A stretch of 64,000 bases of DNA, taken from the NCBI RefSeq assembly GCF_047675955.1, contig NC_132912.1:81740382-81804381 (forward strand), read 5' to 3'. Position 1 is the first letter of the stretch; each line of letters opens with the position of its first letter. Source of the stretch: Chlorocebus sabaeus (taxonomy: Eukaryota; Chordata; Mammalia; Primates; Cercopithecidae). The translations under genes and the position numbers were made by a program. The notes beneath the pieces are model-generated. The model did not search any database, had not been told where the DNA came from, and was given only the letters and a program-made list of their open reading frames with translations. Of this stretch, positions 46,419 through 58,515 are shown piece after piece.

Positions 46419-46949
46419 GTTGTGCCCTGTCCCCAGAGGTGGAGTCTACAGAAACAGGCAAGACTCCTTGAGCTGCTGTGAGCTCCATCCAGTTTGAGCT
46501 TCCCAGCGGCTGTTTACCTACTTAAGCCTCAGCAATGGCGGGCACCCCTCCCCCAACCTCGCAATGAGGGAGGCTCTGTGGGTGTGGGACCCTCCCAGCC
46601 AGGTGTTGGATATAATCTGCTGGTGTGCCCGTTTGCTAAGATCCTTAGTAAAGCGCAGTATTGGGGTGAGAGTTACCCGATTTTCCAGGTGTTGTGTGTC
46701 TCAGTTCCCCTGGCTAGGAAAAGGGATTCCCTTCCCCCTTGCGCTTCCCAGGTGAGGCCATGCCTCACCCTGCTTCAGCTCTGGCTGAACGGGCTGCAGC
46801 AGCTGACCAGTACCGATTGTCCCACACTCCCTAGTGAGATGAACCCAGTACCTCAGTTGAAAATGCAGAAATCACCTGTCTTCTGTGTCACTCGCGCTGG
46901 GAGTTGGAGACTGGAGCTGTTCCTATTTGGCCATCTTGCTCTGCCCCCC
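45933..46949 (-). promoter_or_regulatory. L1 copy B 5' UTR (internal promoter region)
   Basis: About 1.02 kb, GC-rich, with the YY1-type AAGATGGCC at its 5' end (46929-46937 on the minus strand). Relative to L1 copy A it lacks about 35 bp near 46560 (the 'ctggctaccaccttgcagtt' area) and has gained a (TTG)9 tract at 46388-46414. Its antisense promoter would point rightward into the HERV LTR. Confidence 0.8.
46388..46414. repeat. (TTG)9 microsatellite in L1 5' UTR
   Basis: Nine TTG units replace the TTTTGTTTGG found at the same place in L1 copy A (about 12647-12656), so the tract expanded after insertion or in the source copy. Confidence 0.92.
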
Positions 46950-47003
46950 AGCATTGTTTCTATAGATATTCAATTAACTAAAAGTGTCGCTTATGGGAAA
47001 TGA
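46494..47003 (+). other. Antisense open frame from L1 5' UTR into HERV LTR (169 codons)
   Basis: A plus-strand frame starting MSFPAAVYLLKPQQWRAPLP runs antisense through the L1 copy B 5' UTR, crosses the L1/LTR junction at 46949 and ends inside the LTR at 47003. The start lies in the area where primate L1 antisense ORF0 is found, just downstream (in its direction) of the antisense promoter region. Composition alone explains part of its length, and there is no independent sign of translation. Confidence 0.4.
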
Positions 47004-47288
47004 AGGGATGGGCCGAATTAAAGGAATAGGTTGTGCTAGTTAACTGCAGCAGGAGCATGGCCTTAACGCACAGATTGCTCATGCTATTGTTCGTGGCTTA
47101 AGAATGCCTTTAAGCAGTTTTCCACCCTGGGTGGGCCAGGTGTTCCTTGCCCTCATTCCCATAAACCCACAACCTTCCAGTGTGGACATTATGGCCATCA
47201 TGAACATGTTATAGTGCTGCAGAGATTTTGTTTATGGCCAGTTTTGGGGCCAATTTATGGCCAGATTTTGGGGGGCTTGTTCCCAACA
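46950..47288 (-). mobile_element. HERV-K class 5' LTR, 5' part
   Basis: The remaining LTR text, ending on the plus strand at TGTTCCCAACA. It is colinear with the 3' LTR segment 35229-35561. AGCATTGTTTCT at 46950-46961 is the second copy of the L1 target duplication. Confidence 0.93.
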
Positions 47289-49616
47289 GAAAGATTTCTA
47301 TCTAATTGGTTTCCAGGGAACCCAAGCTAAGAAAGGAGCCACAACAACCGGGTTAAACAGTGGGGATTTAGCCCCTCTGCTGCTTGTAATGTTATAGCGC
47401 TCTTACTGTGGTCACCAATATATTGTGTAAATGCTTTATTGACATATGCCTAAACATCTTTTCTCTAGGACCACTCAAATTTGCCCTCAAATGGGAATGT
47501 ATGTAAGGAGCATAATCACCCCCAAAGGAGCCTGTTCCATACATTGCATGTTTAACTCAGGGGCTCCCATGTTGCGATCTGCAGTTAAATCCATCTTGTC
47601 CTTCTAGAGGGACCTGAGAGCCTTGCTCAAGGTCACTGCTACACACCCAGGAGAGCTATAAGTGGGGCTTCACTTCCCCCAAAGCCATCTACTGACAACC
47701 TCACATCTGTGATAACTGTGTCCAGAATGGGGTCACAACTTGACCCAAATCCACAGAGCTCTGTATAAAATGTCTGGTTCTGGACATCTTTGGTATGTGT
47801 CCAATGTGAGTTCCCTGAGGCTCTGCTCAACTTCTGTCCTAGATGGAGTTCACAAAACATTTTAGCACAGATTGTCAAAGTGGTAGTTGCCAGGGTAACA
47901 TATTAATAAAAAGCAAATTGGATTTCCATGGTTGGTTACAGAAGGCATAGCAAAACCCAAACATATACCCCATTGTCCTGTGAGGACTGAATACTCTAAA
48001 ATGGGGGAGAGACAAGTGGCACTTCTGGGTACTAAACCCAGCCTGAATCTCTTCCTATGCAAAATCATGATCTCAAGTTGTGTATTCAATTGGCTGAGAT
48101 CACCCTACCCACATTACTAATAGCCAAAGTATGTAAAAAGCAATTCAGTAGATTATAATAATTACAACTACCTATCAGTAAGCATTAATGACGTGACAAA
48201 CTGAAAAGTCCTGTACATTTCATTATTTAACTTAAGGAGGACCATCAATCCTCTACAGAGAATCCCCTTTAAGGGGACAGAACAGGCACCTGATTGCCTG
48301 GTATCAAAGGATTTTAAAAATCAGACTTAAAAACTTTTCTAGAAAGGAGAACAGTTGATGCCTGATATTCCACCATTTGTTCTTCATTCCTTTGGATTCA
48401 GTCATTATTTCTGGATAAGACACCAGTAGCCACTTTGACAATTAAAAGCATTTCTTGCTGTTCAAACCTAAGCAGGATTTTTTTTTTTCCCAAGTAACCT
48501 TATTTGACTTGAAAGAAAAAGTAATTTGTTGAGAAAGAGGACATAGGCTGGGGAGCCTATGGAAGTAGATCTAGGAGGCAAAACTTGAGGCTCCTAGAAG
48601 GCTGAGGAGATCCAGGTGAAGAGCCTGTCAGGGATTTGGTATTTATTCCACAGCTTTTCCTACAGATAACCTTGCTCCTCTCCAATAACTAAGCATTCAT
48701 AGAGAAGGTTGATTAGCTGTAACGTGGGAGACTTAAGGGTAAAAGTATTCTCTGCTAGTAGTTGCTAATAGATGGGCTTCTGGAGGGAGAGTAAGCATTC
48801 TGTTCACTGATATTTGACCCCTGGAAGCAGTCATCACAAGTCTCTACCAGCCTTGAGCTTATCTTCTCCATTTTCACATGCATTTCTCATTTGCTTTTGG
48901 GTTCTTGCCTGTATTTTTGTTTTAGAGAAGTGCTAGAAACAACAGAGATTTTTGATGGTCTTAGACCATAGCTTGAGGAAGAGTCTCAATTATAACTCCT
49001 TTGGAGGATGCACTGCCAAGAGAAATCTCAAACAAATGCCACTGCTTTCATAAACTAGCCATGTAGGAAGCCTTTTCTGGCTGTTTCCACTATCTTGGAT
49101 GCTAACATCAAGACAGTAGTGAGAGTTCATCAGTCATGCCCAGTTTGATCAGTCCATCTTCCACTTTATTGCTCTGATTGAGCAATCTCTGGAGTTGGAA
49201 CAGAGCTATCTGAGATGTGAACACCTCATCCCATTTGTTCCAGTCTTGGCAATGCAGGCATCCAATCCACTGTAAAACCTCTCTGCTTAATCCTTCCCCC
49301 AAAACACCAGCCTGAATCCTACAGGTCCTTTCTGACACCCACTTACTGAGACATTCCACTGTCCCCCATGGTGGGTGTTCTACCTACAATGGGTATCCCC
49401 AAGGCATCCACTCCAGGTGTGTTCTTGGTGAACTCTGACTGGAGGGCATCACCAACCACCTTAAGTGGAAAATTCATTTCAGAAGAGGCAAGGAACTCTG
49501 TACATAAGATTATGAAATATAACAATCCTATGCAAATAACTTTAGTCATTGTTTTTCTCAACAGTTTTTGAAGTGTTGTCCTAGAGACAGCACTGATCTG
49601 AGACATGAGAGAAGAA
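47289..49616. other. No recognised gene or repeat
   Basis: About 2.3 kb. Frames at 47639-47878, 47862-48089 and 49108-49359 (-) and 47932-48120 (+) have no domains. The first bases (TCTAATTGGTTTCCAGGGAA) may be the tail of an old LTR that the HERV split. A T run lies at 48480-48489. Confidence 0.35.
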
Positions 49617-49820
49617 GAAATGAGTATTTATTGAGCATGTCCTAATTGAAAGACACTGGGTGAGATTCTTAATCCAAATTATTTTACTTAATCATCAGGA
49701 TAACCCTGGGAGGTAGAAATTTGTTAACTGCATTTTACAAATGAGAAGGCAGAATGCCAGAGAAGTCAAATAACTTGCCCAAAGTAATGAAGAACTGGTA
49801 AGTGGGCTAAATCCAATAGT
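49617..49820 (+). repeat. MIR SINE
   Basis: 'gagtatttattgagcatgtc', 'attattttacttaatcatca', 'attttacaaatgagaaggca' and 'aataacttgcccaaagtaat' are MIR in sense. Confidence 0.8.
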
Positions 49821-50514
49821 CAATATTTAGTGAGCAGCAAATATCATCAGATCACCAGGAGAAGCACAGCAGAATATTTGCAATCAAACAGTTTTATAGC
49901 AATGTCACTGGCGAAATTCAAACATTAATCAAGCATGTTCTTTACCCTAGAAAGGGGGTGGGAATGTTGGGTGGGAGTCGAAGTGAAACAGGGAAGACCT
50001 GGCTCATTACCTGCCATTGTCTCCCTTCTTGTGATAATGAGACAATATTTTCATGACAGGTTGAAAACAGTTCACATAGGAGTCACAGCCCTTACATTGT
50101 TTTAAACAACTAGGTTTAAGTTCCATGGAAATTGGAAAAATCAGAGCATGTGAGTCCCCCAAGAGAGATGAAATGCCAGTAGAGTATGTGACTCTTCCAG
50201 GTCAAGTGTTTCCTGCACACAGCCCAGAGGAGGTGCTGCCACTTACAAACTGTGTACTCTCAGCTCTGAACCTTGCCTGCCTGAGATGCTCTCAACCTGT
50301 CTCTGCATTGCTTGAGGTGGGCAGCCTGCAAGGAATTCCACCCTCCTGCTTGCTAGCATATGCAGAAAGGTACTCTCTTTTCAAGTCAATTTCCCATTTC
50401 TGATCACGGTCCTTCTCAAAACACAAATAGGCAATGTATGACCAGCAAGTCTGCCCATGTTGCCCCAGATCCTTTGCAGCACAGCATAGTGGTGAAGAAA
50501 GTTATCTTTTTAAA
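49821..50514. other. No recognised feature
   Basis: Unassigned. The 92-codon plus-strand frame 50125-50403 (MEIGKIRACESPKRDEMPVE...) has no domain and no convincing splice sites. Confidence 0.35.
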
Positions 50515-50640
50515 GTCAAAAAGCTTATGTCTAAACCTCAGCTGACCTCCTACAGGCCATATGACTTTTAGCAAATTAGATATCATGTGTTTGTATCAGT
50601 TTTATCATCTATAAGAGGGGATGACAATAGTGCCTCCCTG
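50515..50640 (-). repeat. MIR (antisense), first part
   Basis: 'atgtctaaacctcagctgac', 'gcaaattagatatcatg' and 'tttatcatctataagagggg' fit a reversed MIR; the match stops at 50640 and appears to resume at 51147. Confidence 0.5.
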
Positions 50641-51146
50641 TAATGAATTTTCTTTTTTCCCTGCTAGTATCTATTCTAGCTTCTTCCACTAACAACCCCT
50701 CTTTTTCCTTTGGGGAGGTACTCCTCTGTTCAGTCTATGTGGCTCTTTCAGCTGCACTCACCCAGGTTTCATGGGTGGGCATATAATCCAAGCCTGGTTA
50801 ATCAAAGACTGAGTCAGCTATGAGCACGTGATTCAGTTTAAGCCAGTGAGAGTCTTCTACAGGATTTTTGTTAGAATATTGCGAAAGACACACTCTTTCC
50901 ATCAGTTGTAAGCTTGGAGCTACTAGTAGCCATCTTAGGGAAAGCCAAATAGTGAATAAAGGCAACAGAGAGAAAGCAAAACAGGGTTGGAGAAAAACAG
51001 ATTCCTAAGAATACTGAATACAAGGATCTAATCATGCCTGAAGCGTCCCCTGTTTTTGTTCAGGTACATGAGCAGATGCATTCCCCATTTTGTTTAAATA
51101 CATTTGAAGTGAGTTTCTGTTGCCTGCATCCTAAGGTGTGCTGACT
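50641..51146 (+). repeat. Old LTR-like insertion, tentative
   Basis: About 500 bp between two MIR halves. Its right end (GAGTTTCTGTTGCCTGCATC, then TGCTGACTAATGCA) looks like the 3' end of an ERVL/MLT-type LTR. 'tggttaatcaaagactgagt' and 'gattcagtttaagccagtga' occur inside. The family is unresolved. Confidence 0.4.
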
Positions 51147-51255
51147 AATGCATTATCTCTTAAAGTTATTGTGAGAAGTAAATGAGAAAATCTATGTGAA
51201 GCTCTAAGTACAGAGCATGGTATAAGGCAAGGGCTCAATACATATTTGAAAGCCA
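51147..51255 (-). repeat. MIR (antisense), second part
   Basis: 'attgtgagaagtaaatgaga' then 'gcatggtataaggcaagggc' and TCAATACATATTTG match the reversed MIR 5' half. Confidence 0.55.
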
Positions 51256-51570
51256 GCGAGTCCATTTCCACATCCTAGTGAGTGCAGAGCCCTCTGGAAG
51301 AGACTGGCTCCCATCTGCAGGCCATTTGTGCCATAAAACCCTCTGCCTTTGGTAAGTACAAAAACACCTATGCCATCCTTTTCTCCTTTGAATCTTTGCA
51401 ACTTTCAGAATTTAGCTGGGTATCATTTCTCCAGGTGCCCTGCCTACATGTCATGTTGATGATTTCATCTGACCTCTTTCCTCCCTGTCACAAGTCATGC
51501 CAAATCCAGGATATTTTGGAACATAAACTGTCGGCCAGTTATCTAGTTACAGGATTCAGGAAGCATTGAG
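51256..51570. other. No recognised feature
   Basis: Unassigned. Overlapping frames on both strands (51204-51401 and 51282-51569) lack support. Confidence 0.35.
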
Positions 51571-51889
51571 GATTTTTTTTTTTTTTTTTTTTTGAGACAG
51601 GGTCTCACTCTGTTGCCCAGGCTAGAGTGCAGTGGCACAAACAGTGCTCACTGCAGCCTCAACCTCCTGGGTTCAAGTGATCCTCCCATCTCAGCTTCCT
51701 GAGTAGCTGAGACTACAGGCACATGCCACTACACCTGGCTACTTAAAATAAAAAAGAAAAGAAAAATGCTGTAGAGACAGAATCTTGCTATTTTGCTTGG
51801 GCTGGTCCAAACTCCTGGGCTCAAGTGATCCTCCCACCTCAGCCTCCTAAAGTGTTGAGATTATAGGTGTGAGCCACTACCACCTGGCA
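51571..51889 (-). mobile_element. Alu (full-length, antisense, old)
   Basis: T22 followed by GAGACAGGGTCTCACTCTGT to GTGAGCCACTACCACCTGGC. The central A-rich linker has grown into AAAATAAAAAAGAAAAGAAA. Low CpG content points to AluJ. Confidence 0.95.
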
Positions 51890-52578
51890 GTGTTGCAGGT
51901 TTTAATCTTCATCTTGATTAGCAAAACACTTACTCCTTCCTCTCCAATGCCCTGGAGAAACAACTTGCCTTCTCCCTTACCCGCTCTGTCCTAGTCCAAA
52001 AGGGCTTTTCCCCTTGTCTACCCACCTCTAATTTTATTGCTGAGGTCTCATTTGATTAAAGAAAAAGCCCTAAGTAATAAATTAAATACCACAAATGAGG
52101 CAGAGGATCCAAGGAGGAAGAAGAGTGGACCTCCAGGTTCCTTGGCAAAAGAGCACTGCGCTGACAGAGAGGGAAGTTGAATGGCAACTATTGGCCAGAC
52201 CACACATCCGTTAAATCAGCCATTTACTTCACACACATATATAAGGCCCAGCCCTAGCAGAAGGCAAGGGAGAAAAGATTCTTTCGAGTCTGGCTTCCCT
52301 ATGATGCTCCACAAAAGTAACAGTGATAGTAATATGCTGAATTTGCTGTTCATTGAATGAAGCCCAGTCTGTCTGGCTAGGAAGGGGCAATGGGCCAAAA
52401 CACAGGCAGTATTTTTCCCATCACTGTTCCAGGGAGAAGATTTATGTCCAGTCTCCCAAAACAAGCCACTTCTCTCCATTCATCTTGATGCACAGTTTAA
52501 TATGACAGCCACAAAAATGGAAAGGAAGTTGGATTGGCTGAGGGTTTCTGATTATTAGTAGGGAACTGGAATCACCTT
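51890..52578. other. No recognised feature
   Basis: Unassigned; the 87-codon (52216-52479) minus-strand frame has no support. Confidence 0.35.
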
Positions 52579-52785
52579 CCAGGCAGGACAAGCTACAGAA
52601 TTTGTGGGCCCTAGTGCAAAATGAAAATGTAAGCTCTCTTTTTAAAAGATCAAGAGTTTCAAGATGAAACAAACAAACAAACAAACAAAACCCAGAGCAT
52701 CAAAACCAAGTATGAGGCCCGTCTAGGCACGGAGCCCCGGACAACTGCATTGCTCACATAACCACGAAGCCAGCCCTGCCCCAAA
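52579..52785. mobile_element. Possible DNA transposon remnant with (CAAA)n
   Basis: GGCAGGACAAGCTACAGAAT at the left, then GGGCCCTAGTGCAAAATGAA, and CGAAGCCAGCCCTGCC at the right. The ends GGCAGGaCaaGC and GCcaGCCCTGCC are near inverted repeats. A (AAAC)n tract lies at 52668-52690. I recognise the text as interspersed but cannot name it. Confidence 0.4.
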
Positions 52786-54238
52786 GCAAGAGATTCAGTA
52801 AAGTAGGAAGCATAAAGGAGGCAGAGTAGTATGGATTTCCATCTCTGAAAGGCAGAATTCTAGCAATGTAATTTTATTCCTTCTAAGTACAAGGTCCAAC
52901 ATGCTAACCTATTCTTTAAGCCATCGCATTATACAAATCTTTAGGAAATTTGTGACTAATTTTGAATTAGCATGCAACTGATCTACAGGTAGCAGATATT
53001 CTTAAAGGCTGGCAGAGGTTGAAGTGTGTTTTACTCAGGATTGCCTTATTAAGAGCTCTTTATGTCCTTTTAAACTTATACTTTGAAGAATGGATTTGCC
53101 AAACAAAAGCAAATTACAACTCATCCCCTGCCTAAGTCTTTAGTATCTAAAAGATGAGGTTAGACTCAAACTTAGAATCATGGAAAAATATTAAATTGGA
53201 AATGAACATTGAACAATGGTCCTGCTCAGGGGTTCCAGCTGTGGTGTGGCAGAACCATCTGGAAAGCTTTTAGAAAAAGAAAGATTCTCTGAAACTTTCC
53301 CCAGAAACTTGTTTTCATTTAGAGTGGAGATGGGGAGTCTCTTTCTATGAAATTTATTGGTTGTAATTTAAAAAGCATTAGGAATAGTGTGAACTAAAGC
53401 ATCACAAAAGACCAAGCAGAAAACAGTAATTAATCTTTGTAACTCCTATATGGCCCTGGGCTAATAGCAGGGAGTTAAAATGTTGTTGCTCAAGTCCCTC
53501 CAAGCTGGCACAGTCTTCTTATGCACAGTGGCCCAGGCACTCAGGCACGGCTGCAGGCATACAGCTGTGGGCTGCATATTCATTAATAAAGCAAGATTCT
53601 GTGTTCAGCTCTGGTCATGGCTCACCTTCGCACTTGCTGTGGAGTCCCCTCCATTCTTCCATCGTGGGGAGAGTGGACCCGCTGTCTGCCCTTCCCCCTG
53701 CCCCGCACTTCCCAATTAACTAGGAGAAATCCTAGAAAGCTTGAGCAGGTTTTGGAAAGGAAGCCACTTTATGGAGCCTTGTGATTTCAGGAGTCCCTTT
53801 TTGGCTGAAGCAGTTCCCACTACATGGCTGGAGGGACTGAATCCAGAACACGTTTGAGTTCCGCAGACAGGAATCCAGGGATGTCAGTCCTCTGTGCCGG
53901 GGCCTGCAGGCCTTACTGCAGTGTGTTCCACTAACCTCTTCCTTTCCCTTCCTACTGTTTTACTTGGTTTCCATCCCTATGTGTGGATGGTTGGTCTTCA
54001 TAATCCTCAACCAGCGGGTGGTTGGACTGTTACTGTCATTCCACGTGGGTGCTTCATTCAATTCTAGCAGGCACACTGGTTTGGACATCCTCTTCACAGA
54101 GCTGTCAACTCATTTTGCTAGGCTGTGGGCTGGAGGGACAGTTGTTTGGGATTTGGTTTTCCTTTTTGCTGTTAAAAATATATCTTTATCACTGCCTGCT
54201 GTGGGTGGTAAGAGGATTCCTCTACTTTAGCAGAATGC
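52786..54238. other. No recognised gene; MER5-like scrap at 53222-53345
   Basis: Near 53222-53345 the text (CAGAACCATCTGGAAAGCTT) faintly resembles a MER5 element. Frames at 53480-53719, 53964-54230 and 54022-54270 (+) show no domains; the last runs into an Alu. Confidence 0.35.
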
Positions 54239-54252
54239 TAAAATCAATTTCT

Positions 54253-54549
54253 TTTTGTTTTTCTTTCTGAGATGGAGTCTCATTCTGTCACCCAGGCTGG
54301 AGTGGAGTGGCACGATCTCGGCTCACTGCAAGCTCCGCCTCCCGGGTTCACACCATTCTCCTGCCTCAGCCTCCCGAGTAGCTGGGACTACAGGCGCCCG
54401 CCACCTCGCCCGGCTAGTTTTTTGTATTTTTAGTAGAGACGGGGTTTCACCGTGTTAGCCAGGATGGTCTCGATCTCCTGACCTCGTGATCCGCCCGCCT
54501 CGGCCTCCCAAAGTGCTGGGATTACAGACGTGAACCACCACGCCCGGCC
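54253..54549 (-). mobile_element. Young Alu (AluY-like, antisense), CpG-rich
   Basis: The reversed Alu body from GAGATGGAGTCTCATTCTGT to CACCACGCCCGGCC keeps most CpGs (TCTCGGCTC, CTCCGCCTCCCGGGTTC, GATCCGCCCGCCTCGGCCTC). The 14-bp duplication TAAAATCAATTTCT at 54239-54252 and 54550-54563 is perfect. It carries CCACCTCGCCCGGCTAGTTT, where the common AluY text has CCACCACGCCCGGCTAATTT. Confidence 0.97.
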
Positions 54550-54563
54550 TAAAATCAATTTCT

Positions 54564-56132
54564 AAGAGCATCTTAAGGAGGTAACGTTTTAACATCTGTT
54601 AATAAAGAGTGGCTTCAAACAAAGTGGACTGTATTAGCCTTCCAAGGGTGAAAATGGCAATGGGCCTGCCTCCAAAATGCTGTACTGTTACATGTGTACC
54701 CTGCTGGCCTCTTCTTGGAACCCAGCAAACTACCATCTTGAGGATATCAAAGAAAACTTTTTCCACTTCCAAAGCATGCCAGAATCTAGAGGTCCTACCA
54801 CACAAAATAAATCCTCCTCCAAGTGACTGAAAATGCTATTTTCCCTCAATTGTGGGAGAGCATAAATAAATGGGACAAAGTGAGATGGAGAAACCAGCAC
54901 AGGGGGAATTTGATACATTAAACACATGGGGAGCTGCAGTAGCAGCCACAGGGCTGGCCAAAAAGCAGAAATCAAAAGAAAAGCACATTTACATTGAGCA
55001 CACATGGGAGGCACATTTTGATGTGTCTCTAAGAGGTTTATACAAGTCACTGTGTCTTAAAGATACTTGAAAGCACGTCTAAGTTCTCTCCACGCTGGCA
55101 CAGCTGATAAAGCATGCAATGGCACTTGATAATTCCATATATTGTTGAATACATTCTTGAAGTTTCTTTTATGAAAAACTTATAATTCAGTACTGCTCTA
55201 GGAGTGGTCTGTGGACAGATATATATATATATAGTATTTATTCCAAGAAGTATTTATTCCTGGTTCATGGTAAGTACAGAAAGTCAGAGTAAGCATTTAA
55301 AAACGTCATAGCAATTTTCTATGATCACAACATTTTTACTATATTTTACAAATTTATTAGTCTGAAATAAATTGAAAAACAAAAAACTGGCTTTTCAGCG
55401 CATATAGTTCGAGAAACGAACTATATAATGAACACCTGTATTTGCACCAACTAAATTTAATTGTTGTTAACAAACTGGCAGAAATATAGAATCCTTCATA
55501 CAGAAATACTGTATGGAGAGGACATAAAGTTAGGCAATTAAAGATGTGAAAGTTTTAATTAAAATTGAAAAAATTAAAAGGCTCAAAATCAAAACGTTTT
55601 CATTTTGTATTATTTAACTGGCTTCTCCTTCTTAATTGGCTGAAAAATATTGTGACTAGAAAGTAATGAATCCACTTTTCATATTTACATTTCCCATCAC
55701 ATGGATATTCCAAAAAGTTTGCATTTATACTACGCTTATGATGACACATGGGAGGCAAATATTATCATCATCATTCCCATGATACTCTTTTCTAACTCGA
55801 TTCTATGTTCTTTGATATTTTTTATACAAGTCAGTTCTTTAAAGACATCCTCATTATACTAGAAGTGACTGGTATACAATTTATTATATGACAGGCAAAG
55901 CTGTAACTTTCCTTAAAGCCTCCCCATCTTCACATTTTTACCATGAAAATATTTAAGGTCATTTTATGTGTTTTTAAAAAGCTTTTAAATGTATGAAGAA
56001 AGGAACAAGATGGAATTTCTCCTTCTCATTTAAGAATTTAACTCAGATTCATGAAGCAGAAGGTAGCATAATTTTTCTTTGTGGACATTTTTCAATTCAT
56101 AGGAAGAATTTACCTACAGCAACTTCATTTGG
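54564..56132. other. No recognised gene; (AT)n at 55219-55233
   Basis: AT-rich. Overlapping frames 54599-54830 and 54730-55070 on both strands show no domains. A CTCTAGGAGTGGTCTGTGGA stretch at 55196-55215 may be a scrap of an old DNA transposon. Confidence 0.35.
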
Positions 56133-56428
56133 CTGTTTTCTGAGATAGGGTCTTGCTCTGTCACGCAAGCAGGAGTGCAGTGGCATAAACAGAGCTCACT
56201 GCAGCCTTGGCCTTCTGGGCACAAGTGATCCTCCCACCTCAGCCTCCACAGTAGCTGGGCCTATGGGCATGCACCACACGCGTGGCTATTTTTTTTTTTT
56301 TTTTAAATAGATATGAGGTCTCCCTATATTGCCCAGGCTGGTCTTGAACTCCTGGGCTAAAGCAATCCTCCTGCCTTAGCCTCCCAAAGTGCCAAGATTA
56401 CGGGCACGAGCCACCACTCCAAGCCTGG
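56133..56428 (-). mobile_element. Alu (full-length, antisense, old)
   Basis: GAGATAGGGTCTTGCTCTGT to CGAGCCACCACTCCAAGCC with a T18 inner linker. It has no clear T tail at the left edge (only GGCTGTTTTCT). CpG-poor, probably AluJ. Confidence 0.93.
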
Positions 56429-57664
56429 CTGTTATTAATAATCAGTCTATAATTCTGTTAACGAGGGGAAAAAATAAGGAAATGTCACCCACCTACATCC
56501 CCAAACTTATAAAACTGGAAAATTTTATCCATAGCGACTTTGAATCAAATTGTATCAGCAATTTGGACAAAAAGTCAATTGTGCCTGGGTGAAAATTTTG
56601 TTTGAACATAAACTGTTTTCTAGATGTTTTGCTAAGGTCTTTTAATGTCTAATTCCCACAGCCTCTCTATGAGGAATTAAGCAGCAGTGAAGACAGTGAG
56701 TTCAGAGTCATTTGTTTTCTCTGGCCTGGAAAAAAAGGGCCACACACACCCAATTATTGAGCTACTCTTTTTTCTCTCCTGTAACTCATCCAAACATCCT
56801 ATTATGAAGTTGAAACATTTCGGTTACTGTAATTTTTTCCTAAAGATTCTGGTTCCCACACTGAAATTCTGCCTCCTAAATCAGATTCAGACTCCAATTC
56901 CCAAAATCTGTTCCAAACACATTCATGGCCTAACCCTTGAGAAAGGGAACTTCAAGCTCCACTTGCCTCCTTTCAGAGTGAGTCAAAGTATTTTAAAAAG
57001 CAACAAAAAAGTGAAATCCCTTGATGAAGTGTTTTTGAAGTGTCCTGGCCATGTCTCTAGAAATGGTCAAATATTATCTAACTCTGTTCACTTTTTAAAG
57101 TGAAAAACAACTAAACAGCACAAATACAGGGAGACAGCTGCTTTCAAAAGAAAAGCCAAGCTCATTATACGCACACAAAGGGAGTTTGTATGAGATCCTG
57201 TGGTAGTGGTGGGCAGAGAGAAATAAAAGTGGGAGAAATTCAGCAACTAGGGCTAGGATGGAGGTGACCTTCTGGGTGACAGGGAGTCAATACCATTTAG
57301 GGTAATGAGAACTCTCGGGGAATAGGGCCATTAGGCACAAAATATATGACTATTAGAATTGGCTACCAACCTTCTCCACCCATATGGAGAGCCCAGTTTT
57401 CAATATTCTGGTGAATCAGAGACTTAAAAGAATAAAATAAAAAGCAACCAAATAAGGTACAGAAATTTGACCCTGACCTTCAGGACAGTGTTCTGAGTTC
57501 AACCTTATTAACCAGGAGGTGGGTCCCTGAGACTGGAGTTTACAGTTCTGACATTTGGGCACAGGAAATGGGCTTTCTCCTTCTGATACAGAAGAATTAG
57601 GAACACAATGAGGATCCCTGATGGACAAAGATACGCCCTTGCAGTGAAAGGAAAATCCTGTTAG
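56429..57664. other. No recognised feature
   Basis: A 138-codon plus-strand frame (56687-57103, MKTVSSESFVFSGLEKKGHT...) has no domain I recognise and no convincing exon borders. The rest is unassigned. Confidence 0.35.
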
Positions 57665-57850
57665 TCATAATGGTAGCTGCAATTAATTCACCGTTCACTC
57701 TGTGCCTTGTACTGTGCAGAAAAATTTACACACAGCTTCTCTTTATCCTTTCAACTATTCTCAGAGGTAAATATTATTTCCATTTCACAGATGAGGACTC
57801 CTAGACACAGAGAAATTTACCCGAGGTCTATGGACAAGATCTAAATACAT
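57665..57850 (+). repeat. MIR SINE
   Basis: 'actctgtgccttgtactgtg', 'ctctttatcctttcaactat', 'tttcacagatgaggactcct' and 'cagagaaatttacccgaggt' give the MIR order in sense. Confidence 0.78.
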
Positions 57851-58503
57851 GTTTGTAAAACGACAAAGTCCAATGTCTTTACTTCTCAGCCAGATGACCT
57901 GTAAGTTATCCAAAAGGCTGTTTGAGGAGAAGGAAGCTGACTTACCTGGAGTGGGCCTGTAGGACAATCATGGCCTCTGGTGATGACTGGAATATTTAAT
58001 ACACTGACTAAACATCAGATTATCAAAATTAGGTTAAATGCACTTCAATACATTTGAATTCACAAAATTACTAAGTATGTAAGCCAGGATAAATTCTGAG
58101 CTAATTTAACAGTATATACCAGGATTTATATAGCCAAGGGAGTGAAGTTCCCTTGGAAACAGTCATCTAAGGAGACTCTATTTATTGCACTATTGTCTTG
58201 TGGGAGGTCTACATTTGGAATTAACTTCCAAGTATTAATGCATTCTTTGGAGTATTCTTGGTAACAAAAATCACGTTCAGGCAAACTTGATTTCTAAAAA
58301 CTCCAAAGTAACCTGGAGTCAAGTCTAAGAAGTCATGAGTCCTCATCATAGGCTATAGCTATAAAGCAGTGGAACATAGCACTTTGGGCCATGCGCTCCT
58401 TTTCAGAAGGTGATTAAACCTGTGGAACCTAGAGATAGGGAGGGAGGGGGAATGAGAGGAAGGAATATTTTACTTTTGCGAGGCTTGTTTCAACATCGTG
58501 GGT
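57851..58503. other. No recognised feature
   Basis: Unassigned. Short purine-rich AGGGAGGGAGGGGGAATG at 58437-58454. Confidence 0.35.
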
Positions 58504-58515
58504 ACTTTTAACAGG

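Noticed and set aside
56687..57103. 138-codon plus-strand frame as a gene
   Set aside because: AT-rich, no domain, no upstream promoter-like or splice signals.
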